Source: an uncultured Clostridia bacterium (GTDB taxonomy: Bacteria; Bacillota; Clostridia; Oscillospirales; CAG-272). Taken from it: DNA of 64,000 nucleotides. The position numbers were made by a program, and so were the translations under genes. The notes below the pieces were generated by a model. It worked only from the letters and a program-made list of their open reading frames with translations. It was not told the origin of the DNA and searched no databases. The stretch is from the NCBI GenBank assembly GCA_947630015.1, contig CANRFY010000009.1:18368-82367 (forward strand), read 5' to 3'. Positions 55,334 through 64,000 of this stretch are shown here, one piece after another. The first letter of the stretch is position 1. Each line of letters opens with the position of its first letter.

Positions 55334-56437
55334 ATGAACGAACGCAATTTCACGCTTGTAATACCTTCGCTTGACCCCGACGAAAAGCTCGCCGCCACCG
55401 TTCGCGGCGCGATCGACGCCGGCATCGGCGATATAATCCTCGTCAACGACGGCAGCGCCGCCGACAAACGGCGCTTGTTCGACGAGCTGTCAGAGCTGCC
55501 GGAGGTGACGGTTTTGACGCACGAGGTCAATCGCGGAAAGGGAGCCGCGCTCAAAACGGCGTTTTCGTATTTTCTTGAAAACAGACAAGGCGTCGACGGC
55601 GTCGTGACCGCCGACGGCGACGGCCAGCACACGCCGGAGGATATAATCGCGTGCGCGGAGGCGATGTCGAACGGCGTTTTGGCGCTCGGATGCCGCGATT
55701 TTTCGCTGCCCGACGTGCCGAAAAAGAGCCGCCTCGGCAATAATCTGACCTCGTTCGTGTTCCGCTATCTGTGCGGGATGAAGCTGACGGACACGCAGAC
55801 GGGCCTGCGCGCGATCCCGACCGAATATCTCGGCGAGATCATGGAAGCGAAGGGATCGCGTTACGAGTACGAGACGAATATGCTGCTTTTGATGAATCAG
55901 CGGCGCATACCGTACACGGAGGTCCCGATCAAAACAGTATACATCGACGGCAACGCGTCGACGCATTTCAGGCCGGTGCGCGATTCGCTCCGCGTTTACG
56001 GCATCATATTCAAATACATAGGCAGCTCGATTTTTTCGTCCGTCATCGACATTATCGTGTTCCATCTGCTCGGCGTGCTGCTTTCGCTCGCTGGTGCGAG
56101 CGTCATGCTGTTCGAGACGTTTCTTCAGACGGCGCTGGCGAGAGCCGTGTCGGCGACGGTGAATTTCACCGTCAACAGGCGCGTCGTGTTCGGCGGCGTC
56201 AGCGACGTGAAGCGCGCATACGCGCGGTACGCTGTCGTGGCGGTATCGATGATGCTGATGTCGTGGGCGATCGTATCGGCGCTGCTGTTTTTGACGGGAC
56301 TCGGCGATGCGGCAACGACGGCGAGAACGCTCATAAAAATACCCGTCGATATACTTCTGTTCCTCGTCAGCTTCCGCTTGCAGCAGAGATGGGTGTTTGC
56401 GGACAGGAAAAGAAGCGGTCGGGGAGAGGCGAAATAA
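55334..56437 (+). CDS. GT2 family glycosyltransferase fused to GtrA-like membrane domain
   Basis: FTLVIPSLDPDEKLAATVRGAIDAGIGDIILVNDGSAADKRRLF, VTADGDGQHTPEDI, MKLTDTQTGLRAIP; C-terminal four-TM GtrA-like region. Confidence 0.92.
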   Translation: MNERNFTLVIPSLDPDEKLAATVRGAIDAGIGDIILVNDGSAADKRRLFDELSELPEVTVLTHEVNRGKGAALKTAFSYFLENRQGVDGVVTADGDGQHTPEDIIACAEAMSNGVLALGCRDFSLPDVPKKSRLGNNLTSFVFRYLCGMKLTDTQTGLRAIPTEYLGEIMEAKGSRYEYETNMLLLMNQRRIPYTEVPIKTVYIDGNASTHFRPVRDSLRVYGIIFKYIGSSIFSSVIDIIVFHLLGVLLSLAGASVMLFETFLQTALARAVSATVNFTVNRRVVFGGVSDVKRAYARYAVVAVSMMLMSWAIVSALLFLTGLGDAATTARTLIKIPVDILLFLVSFRLQQRWVFADRKRSGRGEAK

Positions 56438-56458
56438 TTCCATTGCGGGGGATCGTAG

Positions 56459-58129
56459 ATGAACGAAAACGATTTCGACATAAAAACGGATAGGGAAGAA
56501 ACAGATATTGACATAGATACGGATGCGGATCGCGGTACTGCCGACGCGAAGGCGCGCGTCGCAAGACGCCGCCCGCAAAATGCGCCGCAAGCGGCGCATC
56601 CGCAGCAGACACCGCAGGCGCGCTCAGTGCCCGTGCGTCCGAATGCAAACGCGCCGCAGAACGTGCCGCAAACGGCACGTCCGCGTTCAATGCCCGTGCG
56701 CCCGAATGCGAACGCGCCGCAGGCACGCTCTATGCCGGTGCAGCCGAATGCGAACGCACCACAGGCTCGCTCTATGCCCGTGCGCCCGAATACGAACGCG
56801 CCGCAGGCGCGTCCTATGCCTGTGCGGCCGCGCGAAGATAATACGGAGCTGCCGCCGCAGACGAACAAGCTTAAAACGAAAAGCGGCAGCAGCGTGCGCC
56901 TCGCGGTCCCGCCGCCGAAGCGCCGCGATAAGCGTCCCGCGCGTTCATACGATCCGATCGAGGACGAGGAGGAGCGCGCGCCTGCACGCAAGCGCTCGCG
57001 CGCGTCCGTTATCGCGTTCCGCGTGTGCCTCGTGATTGTGACAGTCATACTCGTTTTGCTGTTCGGCGTCGTGTCGCTCTGCCGAACTCTCGTCTTAGGA
57101 CCGAGCGAGACGGTTCGCGATCTGCTCGTCGTATCGGCGATGCAGGCGTCGGCGACAAAATGGATCCCGGGACTGTTCCTCGGCGGCGACGTCGTTGATC
57201 AGATCATGGAAAAAAGCCGCGAGGAGCAGCCGCTTGTCATACCTATGGACGCGCTCGTCGGCAAAAACGAGGGCGTCGACACGGCGGAGCCGGGCGGCGC
57301 GCCGTCGACGGGAGGCGATCCCGTGCCGGTCGACGAATGGGAAAACGCGATCGACGGCATGATATATAAGACGTATTCGTCGTCGAATTTCAAGGCGTAT
57401 ATACTGCTCGTGCGCGATCCGTCCCGCGTCTATGTCGGGACGTCGAGCGATTTCAAGAGCGGGAAGATAGGCTCGCGCATATTCGATATCGTAGAGCGCG
57501 AGGACGCGCTCGCCGCCATCAACGCGGGCGAATTTTCCGATGTGGGCGGCACGGGAACGGGCGACAATCCGATCGGTCTCACGTATTCAAAGGGCGAATG
57601 CGTGTGGAACGACAACCAGCGCCGCACGTTTATAGGATTTGATAATAACGGCGTTCTGCACGCCGTCGAGAATATGACGAAGGCGGAGGCCGACGCGCTC
57701 GGCATCCGCGACGCGGTGTCGTTCCAGAACGGAAACGTCCTGATCACAAACGACGGAAATTCGGTGACGCTCAATTATGCCGAGGGCAACGTGGGACGCT
57801 CGCAGCGCACCGCGATCGGCCAGCGCGCGGACGGAGTCGTTATCCTCGTCGTTACTGACGGCAGAACGGCGTCGAGCCTCGGCGCGACGCGAAACGACAT
57901 CATCGATCTTTTGCTGTCGGAGGGGGCCGTCACGGCCGGAATGCTCGACGGCGGCTCGTCGACGATGATGTATTACGAGGATTACTATACGAAATACAAC
58001 ATCGATACGTCAGATTTTGACGAATATCAGCTCGAGGGACTGACGAACAAGTATAAGGCGTTCACGAAGCCGCGCCATATGCCGACGTTCTTCCTCGTGT
58101 CAAGGGGAGAGGGAGGCGCGAATGAATAA
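56459..58129 (+). CDS. Phosphodiester glycosidase (NAGPA-like) family protein with repetitive N-terminus
   Basis: AINAGEFSDVGGTGTGDNPIGLTYSKGECVWNDNQRRTFIGFDNNGVLHA, DGVVILVVTDGRTASSLGATRNDIIDLLLSEGAVTAGMLDGGSSTMMYY. Confidence 0.88.
   Translation: MNENDFDIKTDREETDIDIDTDADRGTADAKARVARRRPQNAPQAAHPQQTPQARSVPVRPNANAPQNVPQTARPRSMPVRPNANAPQARSMPVQPNANAPQARSMPVRPNTNAPQARPMPVRPREDNTELPPQTNKLKTKSGSSVRLAVPPPKRRDKRPARSYDPIEDEEERAPARKRSRASVIAFRVCLVIVTVILVLLFGVVSLCRTLVLGPSETVRDLLVVSAMQASATKWIPGLFLGGDVVDQIMEKSREEQPLVIPMDALVGKNEGVDTAEPGGAPSTGGDPVPVDEWENAIDGMIYKTYSSSNFKAYILLVRDPSRVYVGTSSDFKSGKIGSRIFDIVEREDALAAINAGEFSDVGGTGTGDNPIGLTYSKGECVWNDNQRRTFIGFDNNGVLHAVENMTKAEADALGIRDAVSFQNGNVLITNDGNSVTLNYAEGNVGRSQRTAIGQRADGVVILVVTDGRTASSLGATRNDIIDLLLSEGAVTAGMLDGGSSTMMYYEDYYTKYNIDTSDFDEYQLEGLTNKYKAFTKPRHMPTFFLVSRGEGGANE
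56620..56830 (+). repeat. 42-bp in-frame tandem repeat
   Basis: Units RSMPVRPNANAPQA / RSMPVQPNANAPQA / RSMPVRPNTNAPQA / RPMPVRPRED. Confidence 0.9.
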
Positions 58130-59270
58130 ATCAAGGGACCCCTCGAGGCACGCGGCCAAGATCCCGCGCTTCTATATCGTCTATTCCGTCTGCCTCATCG
58201 TCGTGATCCTCGCGATAACGGTCGCGGTCGGGATAGTGTCGAACAGGCTGGCGGAGTATGAGGCCGTACAGCCGCGCCACGTCGCCGAGGACGTATTCAA
58301 CACGTATTTCAACTCCGACGGAAAGGGAGGCGTCAACTATACGAGTCTGCTCGCGGACGCGCGTTACGACGCCGGCACGTTCACGACGGCGGAGATCATG
58401 ACGTATCTTTCGGAGGAGATCGGGAACTCAAAGCTGACGTTCGCCGCCGGTTCGTCGGGCGAATCCGACACGATGAAGTATATAGTCAGGGCGGGGGACA
58501 AGCAGATTGCGGCGATCAATCTTGCGCTGTCGGACAAGACGACGGAGCATGGATTCGGCATCTACGAATTTTCCTATATCGAGCTTCTGCTCGTGACGGC
58601 TCCGCCGCCGCCCGATACGCCGCAGCTGATCACGATCACGATCGACATCCCCGACGGATATGCGGCAGAGATCGACGGCGCCGCCGTCTCGACGGAGGCG
58701 CTCACCGCGGTGCGCGAGCGCGCCGATATGTTCAAATATTATCCGAGCGGCGTCACGGGCGTTCAGTGCGACGTTTACACGGTGACGGGGCTTGAGGCGC
58801 TGCCGAACGAGGTCGTCGTGACCGCTCCCGACGGGAAGCGCGCCGAGGTGCGCTTTGACGAGGAAACGAACACGTATTACGCGGACGTCGTTTACAGCGA
58901 CGCGCTGTCGGAGGAGCTGTCGGGATTTGTGACGGAGGCGCTCGAGGGATACGCGTCGTACACGCACCGCGTCCCGGGTTCGGGCTTTTCCAAGATAAAG
59001 AAATATTTTGATCCGGATTCCGATCTGTACGCCGACGTGGAAGCTGTCGGGAACGATCTCTGGATGGAGAAAAAGCCGGACGGCGACAGATTCGAGGACG
59101 TCTATGTCGGCGAATTCTACGAGCTGTCGGAGGGGATCGCGACGTGTCACGTCTCGTTTACGCAGATGCTGAATCTCGACGGCAGCGACCGTCCCGAGGT
59201 ACTCGATATGTACGTGTTCTTAAAGCGGTCCGACGACGGGTACAGGATATTTGAATGGCACCAGCGCTGA
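58122..59270 (+). CDS. Membrane-anchored hypothetical protein
   Basis: N-terminal TM FYIVYSVCLIVVILAITVAVGIVS; overlaps the preceding gene; 382 aa. Confidence 0.8.
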   Translation: MNKSRDPSRHAAKIPRFYIVYSVCLIVVILAITVAVGIVSNRLAEYEAVQPRHVAEDVFNTYFNSDGKGGVNYTSLLADARYDAGTFTTAEIMTYLSEEIGNSKLTFAAGSSGESDTMKYIVRAGDKQIAAINLALSDKTTEHGFGIYEFSYIELLLVTAPPPPDTPQLITITIDIPDGYAAEIDGAAVSTEALTAVRERADMFKYYPSGVTGVQCDVYTVTGLEALPNEVVVTAPDGKRAEVRFDEETNTYYADVVYSDALSEELSGFVTEALEGYASYTHRVPGSGFSKIKKYFDPDSDLYADVEAVGNDLWMEKKPDGDRFEDVYVGEFYELSEGIATCHVSFTQMLNLDGSDRPEVLDMYVFLKRSDDGYRIFEWHQR

Positions 59271-59291
59271 CGGAAAGGAGCGAAATTAAAC

Positions 59292-59837
59292 TTGAATCAA
59301 AGCGAACTTGCGATACTTGATTTTATCGCGGAGCATCTTCGGTGCGGATTTCTCGATTTTCTGATGCCGAAGATAACGCTGCTCGGCGACGCGGGCATAT
59401 TTTGGATCGCGCTTGCGATCATTCTTCTCATCCCGAAAAAGACGCGGACGACGGGCTTCATGATGGGAGTCGCGCTCGTCCTCGGTCTTATCGTCTGCAA
59501 TATCACGATCAAACCGCTCGTGGCGCGTCCGCGTCCATACGACGTCGCGGGGCTGACGGGGCCGTATCTGTGCAAGATACAGCACGATTTCTCGTTCCCG
59601 TCGGGGCATACGACGGCGAGCTTCGAGGGCGCGACCGTGATCTTCATGCGCCATCGGAAATGGGGGATCGCGGCGCTTATACTGGCGGCGCTGATCGCGT
59701 TTTCGCGGCTGTATCTGTATGTGCATTATCCCACCGACGTTCTCGCGGGGTTCGTCCTCGGCGTGCTATTCGGGATCGCGGGCGTGTACATAGTAAAAGC
59801 GATCGAAAAACGCCTCGCGGCAAAAAGGGAAGGGTGA
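59292..59837 (+). CDS. PAP2 family phosphatase
   Basis: KPLVARPRPYD, FSFPSGHTTASFEGA, SRLYLYVHYPTDVLAGFVLG phosphatase motifs. Confidence 0.92.
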   Translation: MNQSELAILDFIAEHLRCGFLDFLMPKITLLGDAGIFWIALAIILLIPKKTRTTGFMMGVALVLGLIVCNITIKPLVARPRPYDVAGLTGPYLCKIQHDFSFPSGHTTASFEGATVIFMRHRKWGIAALILAALIAFSRLYLYVHYPTDVLAGFVLGVLFGIAGVYIVKAIEKRLAAKREG

Positions 59838-59842
59838 AAAAA

Positions 59843-59867
59843 GCCCCGCGTAAGCGGGGCTTTTTTT
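59843..59867 (+). terminator. Intrinsic terminator
   Basis: GCCCCGC GTAA GCGGGGC TTTTTTT. Confidence 0.93.
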
Positions 59868-59883
59868 CGTAAATCGTCAAATC

Positions 59884-59915
59884 AAAAGCGGCGGATCATA
59901 TGATCCGCCGCTTTT
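59884..59915 (-). terminator. Palindromic terminator for the - strand adhesin gene
   Basis: Perfect 32-bp palindrome AAAAGCGGCGGATCATATGATCCGCCGCTTTT. Confidence 0.85.
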
Positions 59916-59918
59916 CTT

Positions 59919-62900
59919 TCAGCGTCTGCGTTTGAGCCGTCTGCCGCTTGCGGTCGCGGCGCGGCGACGCAGTATCGGGATCGCGGTCAGGACAGCGCCC
60001 GACATCGAGATCGCGAACATCGTCGCCCAGAATCCGAGGTGACTGTCGTCGCCGGTCTTCGGAATTCGAGGTTCCTTGTGGTTCGTGAATCTTGCCTCGG
60101 CGGTGGAATCAGCGGGGATCACGCCGCTTGCGCCGGTGGAGGACGTGTCGTAATCGTCCGCGTTCGCCTCTGCCTCGGTCACGGTATACGTCACGCCTGC
60201 CGGCAGATTCGTTGCGGTCTTGCTCTCGCCGTGCTTGAGCGTGAATTCCGCGACGCCGTTCGTGAACGTCATGTCGCCGTATGTACCGTTGATCGTTGTG
60301 TCACTGAGCGTCACGGTGAAATGCCAATCTTTTGTCAGATCGCCGATGCCGGTCACTGTCTTCGTCACGGTAAGGTTACCGAAGTGTTCTTCCGGCGGCG
60401 GAGGCGGCTCCTTGTGGTTCGTGAACCTTGCGTGCGCGGTCCCGCCGTCGGGGATGACGCCGGTCGCGTCGACTGCGTTCGTCGTGTATCCGTCGGTCGC
60501 GGCTTCCGCTTCCGTCACGGTGTACGTGACGCCTGCCGGCAGATTCGTCGCCGTCTTGCTCTCGCCGTGCTTGAGCGTGAATTCAGCCACGCCGTTCGTG
60601 AACGTCATCTCGCCGTAAGTGCCGTTGATCGTTGAATCGGACAGCGTCACGGTAAAGTGCCATTCCTTATCAAGATCGCCGATGCCTGTCACGGTCTTCG
60701 TCACGATGAGATTGCCGTAGTGTTCTTCCGGCGGCGGTGGCGGCTCCTTGTGGTTCGTGAATCTTGCCTCTGCGGTGGATTCAGCGGGAATTACGCCGCT
60801 TGCGCCGGTGGAGGATGTGTCGTAATCGTCCATGTTCGCTTCCGCTTCCGTCACGGTGTACGTCACACCCGCCGGAAGGTTCGTTGCCGTCTTGCTTTCG
60901 CCGTGCTTCAACGTGAACGTCGCAACTCCATCGGTGAATTCCATCTCGCCGAATTTACCGTTGATCGATTCATCGTCTAACTTGACCGTGAAGTTGAACG
61001 ACTTATCCTTGTCGCCGTCGCCGGTGACAGTTTTGGAAACGGTGAGATTGCCGACCTTCGGCTTCTCTTTGTGGTTCGTGAATTCGACCGTATCGGTCGC
61101 GCCGTCCTCGATGGTACCCACGCCGTCGGTCTCTACATCGTCGTTATCCTTGATCGAGGTCTCGTAATCGTCCTCGTTCGCCTCGGTCTCGGTCACGGTG
61201 TACTCGATGCCCGCAGGCAAGCCCTTTGCGGTCTTGCTCTCGCCGTCTTTGAGCGTGAACGTCGCAACTCCATCGGTGAATTCCATCTCGCCGAATTTGC
61301 CTGTAACTGCATCGTCGAGCGTCACCGTGAAGTTGAACGACTTATCCTTATCGCCGTCGCCGGTAACCGTCTTGGAAACGGTGAGATCGCCGACCTTCGG
61401 CTTCTCTTTGTGGTTGGTGAATTCGACCGTATCGGTCGCGCCATCCTCGATTGTACCCTTGCCGTCGGTTGCCACGTCGTCGTTATCCTTGATCGAGGTC
61501 TCGTAACCATCCGTATCAGCCTCAGCTTCAGTCACGGTATACGTGATGCCCGCAGGCAGACCCGTCGCGGTCTTGCTTTCGCCGTCTTTCAGCGTGAATG
61601 TCGCAACTCCATCGGTGAATTCCATTTCGCCGAATTTACCGTTGATCGATTCATCGTCGAGCGTGACCGTGAAGTTGAACGACTTATCCTTATCACCGTC
61701 GCCGGTGACTGTCTTGGAAACGGTGAGATCGCCGACCTTCGGCTTCTCTTTGTGGTTCGTGAATTCGACCGTATCGGTCGCGCTGTCCTCGATCGTACCC
61801 TTGCCGTCGGTCTCTACATCGTCATTATCCTTGATCGAGGTCGTGTAATCGTCCGTATCAGCCTCGGTCTCGGTTACGGTATAACCGACACCCGCAGGAA
61901 GACCCATTGCGGTCTTGCTCTCGCCGTCTTTGAGCGTGAACTTTGCAACTCCATCGGTGAATTCCATCTCGCCGAATTTGCCTGTGATCGCATCGTCGAG
62001 CGTGACCGTGAAGTTGAACGACTTATCCTTATCACCGTCGCCGGTGACTGTCTTGGAGACGGTGAGATTGCCGACCTTCGGTTTATCCTTGTGGTTCGTG
62101 AACTCGACTGTGTCGGTCGCGCCGTCCTCGATTGTACCCTCGCCGTCGGTCTCTACATTGTCATTATCCTTGATCGAGGTCGTGTAACCATCCGTATCAG
62201 CCTCGGTCTCGGTGACGGTGTACGTGATACCGGCAGGCAGACCCGTCGCGGTGGCGTGGGCGTTGTGCTTGAGCGTGAACGATGCGACGCCGTTCGTGAA
62301 CGTCATCTCGCCGTATGTGCCGGTGATCGTTTTGTCGCTCAACTCAACGGTGAAATGGAATTCCTTGTCCTTATCGCCGGCATCGCCCGTCACGGTCTTG
62401 GAAACTGTCAAATCGCCCGTCCTGCGCTTGTTCGTGAACGTCGCGGCCGCGTTACTTGTCTCCGTCGTTCCGTCTTTCGCGTAAACGCCTGTTGCCTCGA
62501 GATGTTCGCCAACTTTCTCGACCGTGACCGTCAGCGTCCATGTGCTTGTGTCATAGACGAAATCTGTCGAAGAGGCGACGGTCGTTTCCTCGGTGATCGT
62601 ATACACATACGTTCCCGCGTCGGAGAATGTTATGTCTCCAAAGGATGCAGAATATAATTTTTCGTAATCATCAAGCGTAATCGTGACGGTCTTCTCGGCC
62701 GGCATAGGCGCTCCCGACGTCGAAGCTTCAATTTTGAACGTGAAGGTGACGCCTGCTTTCGGCGTGCCTTCGATCAGCTTCTGAACGGTGGGGATATACT
62801 TGCCGGCGTCGGGCTTTCGGTTCGTGAATTTTGCCACGGCTGGCTTGTCGGCATCAATTATGCCGTCAGCGTTCTCGAATGTCGTCGTGTAGCCCTCGGA

Positions 62901-64000
62901 CGTGTAGTCGTCCTCGGTAACGGTATACTTGACGCCCGCGGGCAGGCCCTTTGCGGTCTTGCTTTCGCCGTCTTTGAGCGTGAACGTCGCGACGCCGTTC
63001 TTGAATTCCATGTCGCCGAATTCGCCGTTGATCGAATCGTCGCCGAGCGTGACGGTGAACGTGAATTCCTTATTCGGATCGCCGTTGATGACGGACTTGG
63101 AAACGGTGAGATCGCCGACATTCTTCGTGTTGGTGACGTCCACCTCGCTCGGGGCGAGCGCGATCGTGCCGTTGACGCCATCCTCATCGACGAAGCCGTC
63201 ATACTCCGTCGAGTAGAACTCGCCGCTGTAATCGGCTTCCTTGACCGTGTATTTCGTGCCGATCGGGAGACCGGTGACGGTCAGCGTCTCGCCGTCCTTG
63301 AGCGCGAATTCGAGAATGCCGTCCGCGCCAAACTTGAGCGTATCGTCCGCTGTGCCGTTCTTGCTGATCACGACATCGTCCATGACGGTATCCGCCGGAA
63401 CCGTCAGCGTGAAATCGAACGCCTTATCCTTCTCGCCGCCGTTGCCCTCGACTGCCTTCGTGATCGAAAGCTCGCCCGTCGTTATGACTTCGTTGGTGAA
63501 GTTCAGAACGTTGATGTAATCGCCCGTATGCGCAACTCCGTCGACGGTCACGCTCTTGCAGGTCAAAACGCCTGTGGTCTCGTCCCTGCCGATCTCAATC
63601 ACGATCGTGTAAACGGTATCGTCATACTTGATGCTCGTGTCGCGCTCATCTACTACTTCATGGAGCGTGTACGTGTACGTCCCCACGGCCGTGAAGGTGA
63701 TCTCGCCGAAGTCGATGATGCCGTCGGCATCGTTCTTGGCGAACACGCTCAGCGAACCTACAACAGGCGGCACACTTGGCAGAGGCACACTGCCGCCCGT
63801 CGCGATCGTGGCAACCTCCGACTCAGCAGGCACATATGTAAGTTCAAACTCGAACTCGTCCGCTGTCAAAGCACGTCCGTTCAGCACCTTTTTAGCCTTG
63901 ATCGGTACGGTGACTTCATCCTTATTGTACGGGTTGTCGAACGAAACGGTTTCGTTCGGGGTAATCGTTACCGTCGCTTTCAATTTACCCGTATAAACTG
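59919..64000 (-). CDS. Giant repetitive cell-wall-anchored adhesin with pilin isopeptide-type repeats (5' end outside window)
   Basis: ~1360 aa visible, frame open through 64000; two FctA-like domains (EFELTYVPAES..; VTFTFKIEAST...GTYVYTITEET); nine ~90-114 aa units of (V)GDLTVSKTVTGDGDKDKSFNFTVTLDD...; C-terminal IPKTGDDSHLGFWATMFAISMSGAVLTAIPILRRRAA...RRR sorting signal. Confidence 0.93.
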   Translation of the reverse strand, partial: VYTGKLKATVTITPNETVSFDNPYNKDEVTVPIKAKKVLNGRALTADEFEFELTYVPAESEVATIATGGSVPLPSVPPVVGSLSVFAKNDADGIIDFGEITFTAVGTYTYTLHEVVDERDTSIKYDDTVYTIVIEIGRDETTGVLTCKSVTVDGVAHTGDYINVLNFTNEVITTGELSITKAVEGNGGEKDKAFDFTLTVPADTVMDDVVISKNGTADDTLKFGADGILEFALKDGETLTVTGLPIGTKYTVKEADYSGEFYSTEYDGFVDEDGVNGTIALAPSEVDVTNTKNVGDLTVSKSVINGDPNKEFTFTVTLGDDSINGEFGDMEFKNGVATFTLKDGESKTAKGLPAGVKYTVTEDDYTSEGYTTTFENADGIIDADKPAVAKFTNRKPDAGKYIPTVQKLIEGTPKAGVTFTFKIEASTSGAPMPAEKTVTITLDDYEKLYSASFGDITFSDAGTYVYTITEETTVASSTDFVYDTSTWTLTVTVEKVGEHLEATGVYAKDGTTETSNAAATFTNKRRTGDLTVSKTVTGDAGDKDKEFHFTVELSDKTITGTYGEMTFTNGVASFTLKHNAHATATGLPAGITYTVTETEADTDGYTTSIKDNDNVETDGEGTIEDGATDTVEFTNHKDKPKVGNLTVSKTVTGDGDKDKSFNFTVTLDDAITGKFGEMEFTDGVAKFTLKDGESKTAMGLPAGVGYTVTETEADTDDYTTSIKDNDDVETDGKGTIEDSATDTVEFTNHKEKPKVGDLTVSKTVTGDGDKDKSFNFTVTLDDESINGKFGEMEFTDGVATFTLKDGESKTATGLPAGITYTVTEAEADTDGYETSIKDNDDVATDGKGTIEDGATDTVEFTNHKEKPKVGDLTVSKTVTGDGDKDKSFNFTVTLDDAVTGKFGEMEFTDGVATFTLKDGESKTAKGLPAGIEYTVTETEANEDDYETSIKDNDDVETDGVGTIEDGATDTVEFTNHKEKPKVGNLTVSKTVTGDGDKDKSFNFTVKLDDESINGKFGEMEFTDGVATFTLKHGESKTATNLPAGVTYTVTEAEANMDDYDTSSTGASGVIPAESTAEARFTNHKEPPPPPEEHYGNLIVTKTVTGIGDLDKEWHFTVTLSDSTINGTYGEMTFTNGVAEFTLKHGESKTATNLPAGVTYTVTEAEAATDGYTTNAVDATGVIPDGGTAHARFTNHKEPPPPPEEHFGNLTVTKTVTGIGDLTKDWHFTVTLSDTTINGTYGDMTFTNGVAEFTLKHGESKTATNLPAGVTYTVTEAEANADDYDTSSTGASGVIPADSTAEARFTNHKEPRIPKTGDDSHLGFWATMFAISMSGAVLTAIPILRRRAATASGRRLKRRR
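60900..62180 (-). repeat. 339/342-bp in-frame tandem repeats inside adhesin gene
   Basis: CCGACCTTCGG anchors at 61051, 61390, 61732, 62071: steps 339, 342, 339. Confidence 0.95.

Noticed and set aside
61071-62657. 528-aa + strand ORF with repeated VVREFDRIGRAVLD...
   Set aside because: Exactly antisense to the adhesin repeats; its periodicity is inherited from them and the composition (His/Arg/Val-rich) is non-protein-like.
1-64000. tRNA or rRNA genes
   Set aside because: Looked for T-loop GTTCRANNC/CCA-type patterns and rRNA landmarks by eye; found none convincing. A tRNAscan-SE run would settle this.

Overview
The 64 kb window is a high-GC bacterial chromosome segment, probably from a Clostridia-like Firmicute (inferred from gene content: TPP-riboswitch thi operon, KtrAB, MrnC, ZapA/U32/Dut/Maf/MreBCD/PBP2/Nth block). 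Main contents, in order: thiamine salvage/biosynthesis operon on the - strand (thiW-thiM-thiE-HAD-thiD-thiC) with a TPP riboswitch; ktrAB; ackA; tmcAL; sugar isomerase/kinase; nucleobase permease; mscL; mrnC; a GtrII-like membrane protein; a GH5/GH51/GH5 cluster; a transglutaminase-like pair followed by a dlt-like A/C/B/D module; greA-type factor and mannitol dehydrogenase family; amidase; lipid kinase; HlyIII; thiI; the cell-shape block; an envelope glycan-type cluster (PIG-L deacetylase, GT2-GtrA, phosphodiester glycosidase, PAP2); and a truncated giant repetitive LPKTG-like pilin-domain adhesin. No rRNA, tRNA, CRISPR-cas, phage or transposase gene was recognised. The most unusual feature is a set of modular, hairpin-rich noncoding elements in the intergenic regions (about 5.2-5.7, 10.4-11.1, 15.2-15.4, 17.0-18.3, 20.0-20.3, 26.0-26.9, 37.7-38.1, 41.1-41.3 and 52.6-53.5 kb). 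They are built from a small vocabulary of hairpins whose two arms co-vary between copies, from ~32-bp, 78-bp and ~161-bp tandem arrays, and from a core with residual protein-like conservation. All calls come from reading the sequence; no database search was run.
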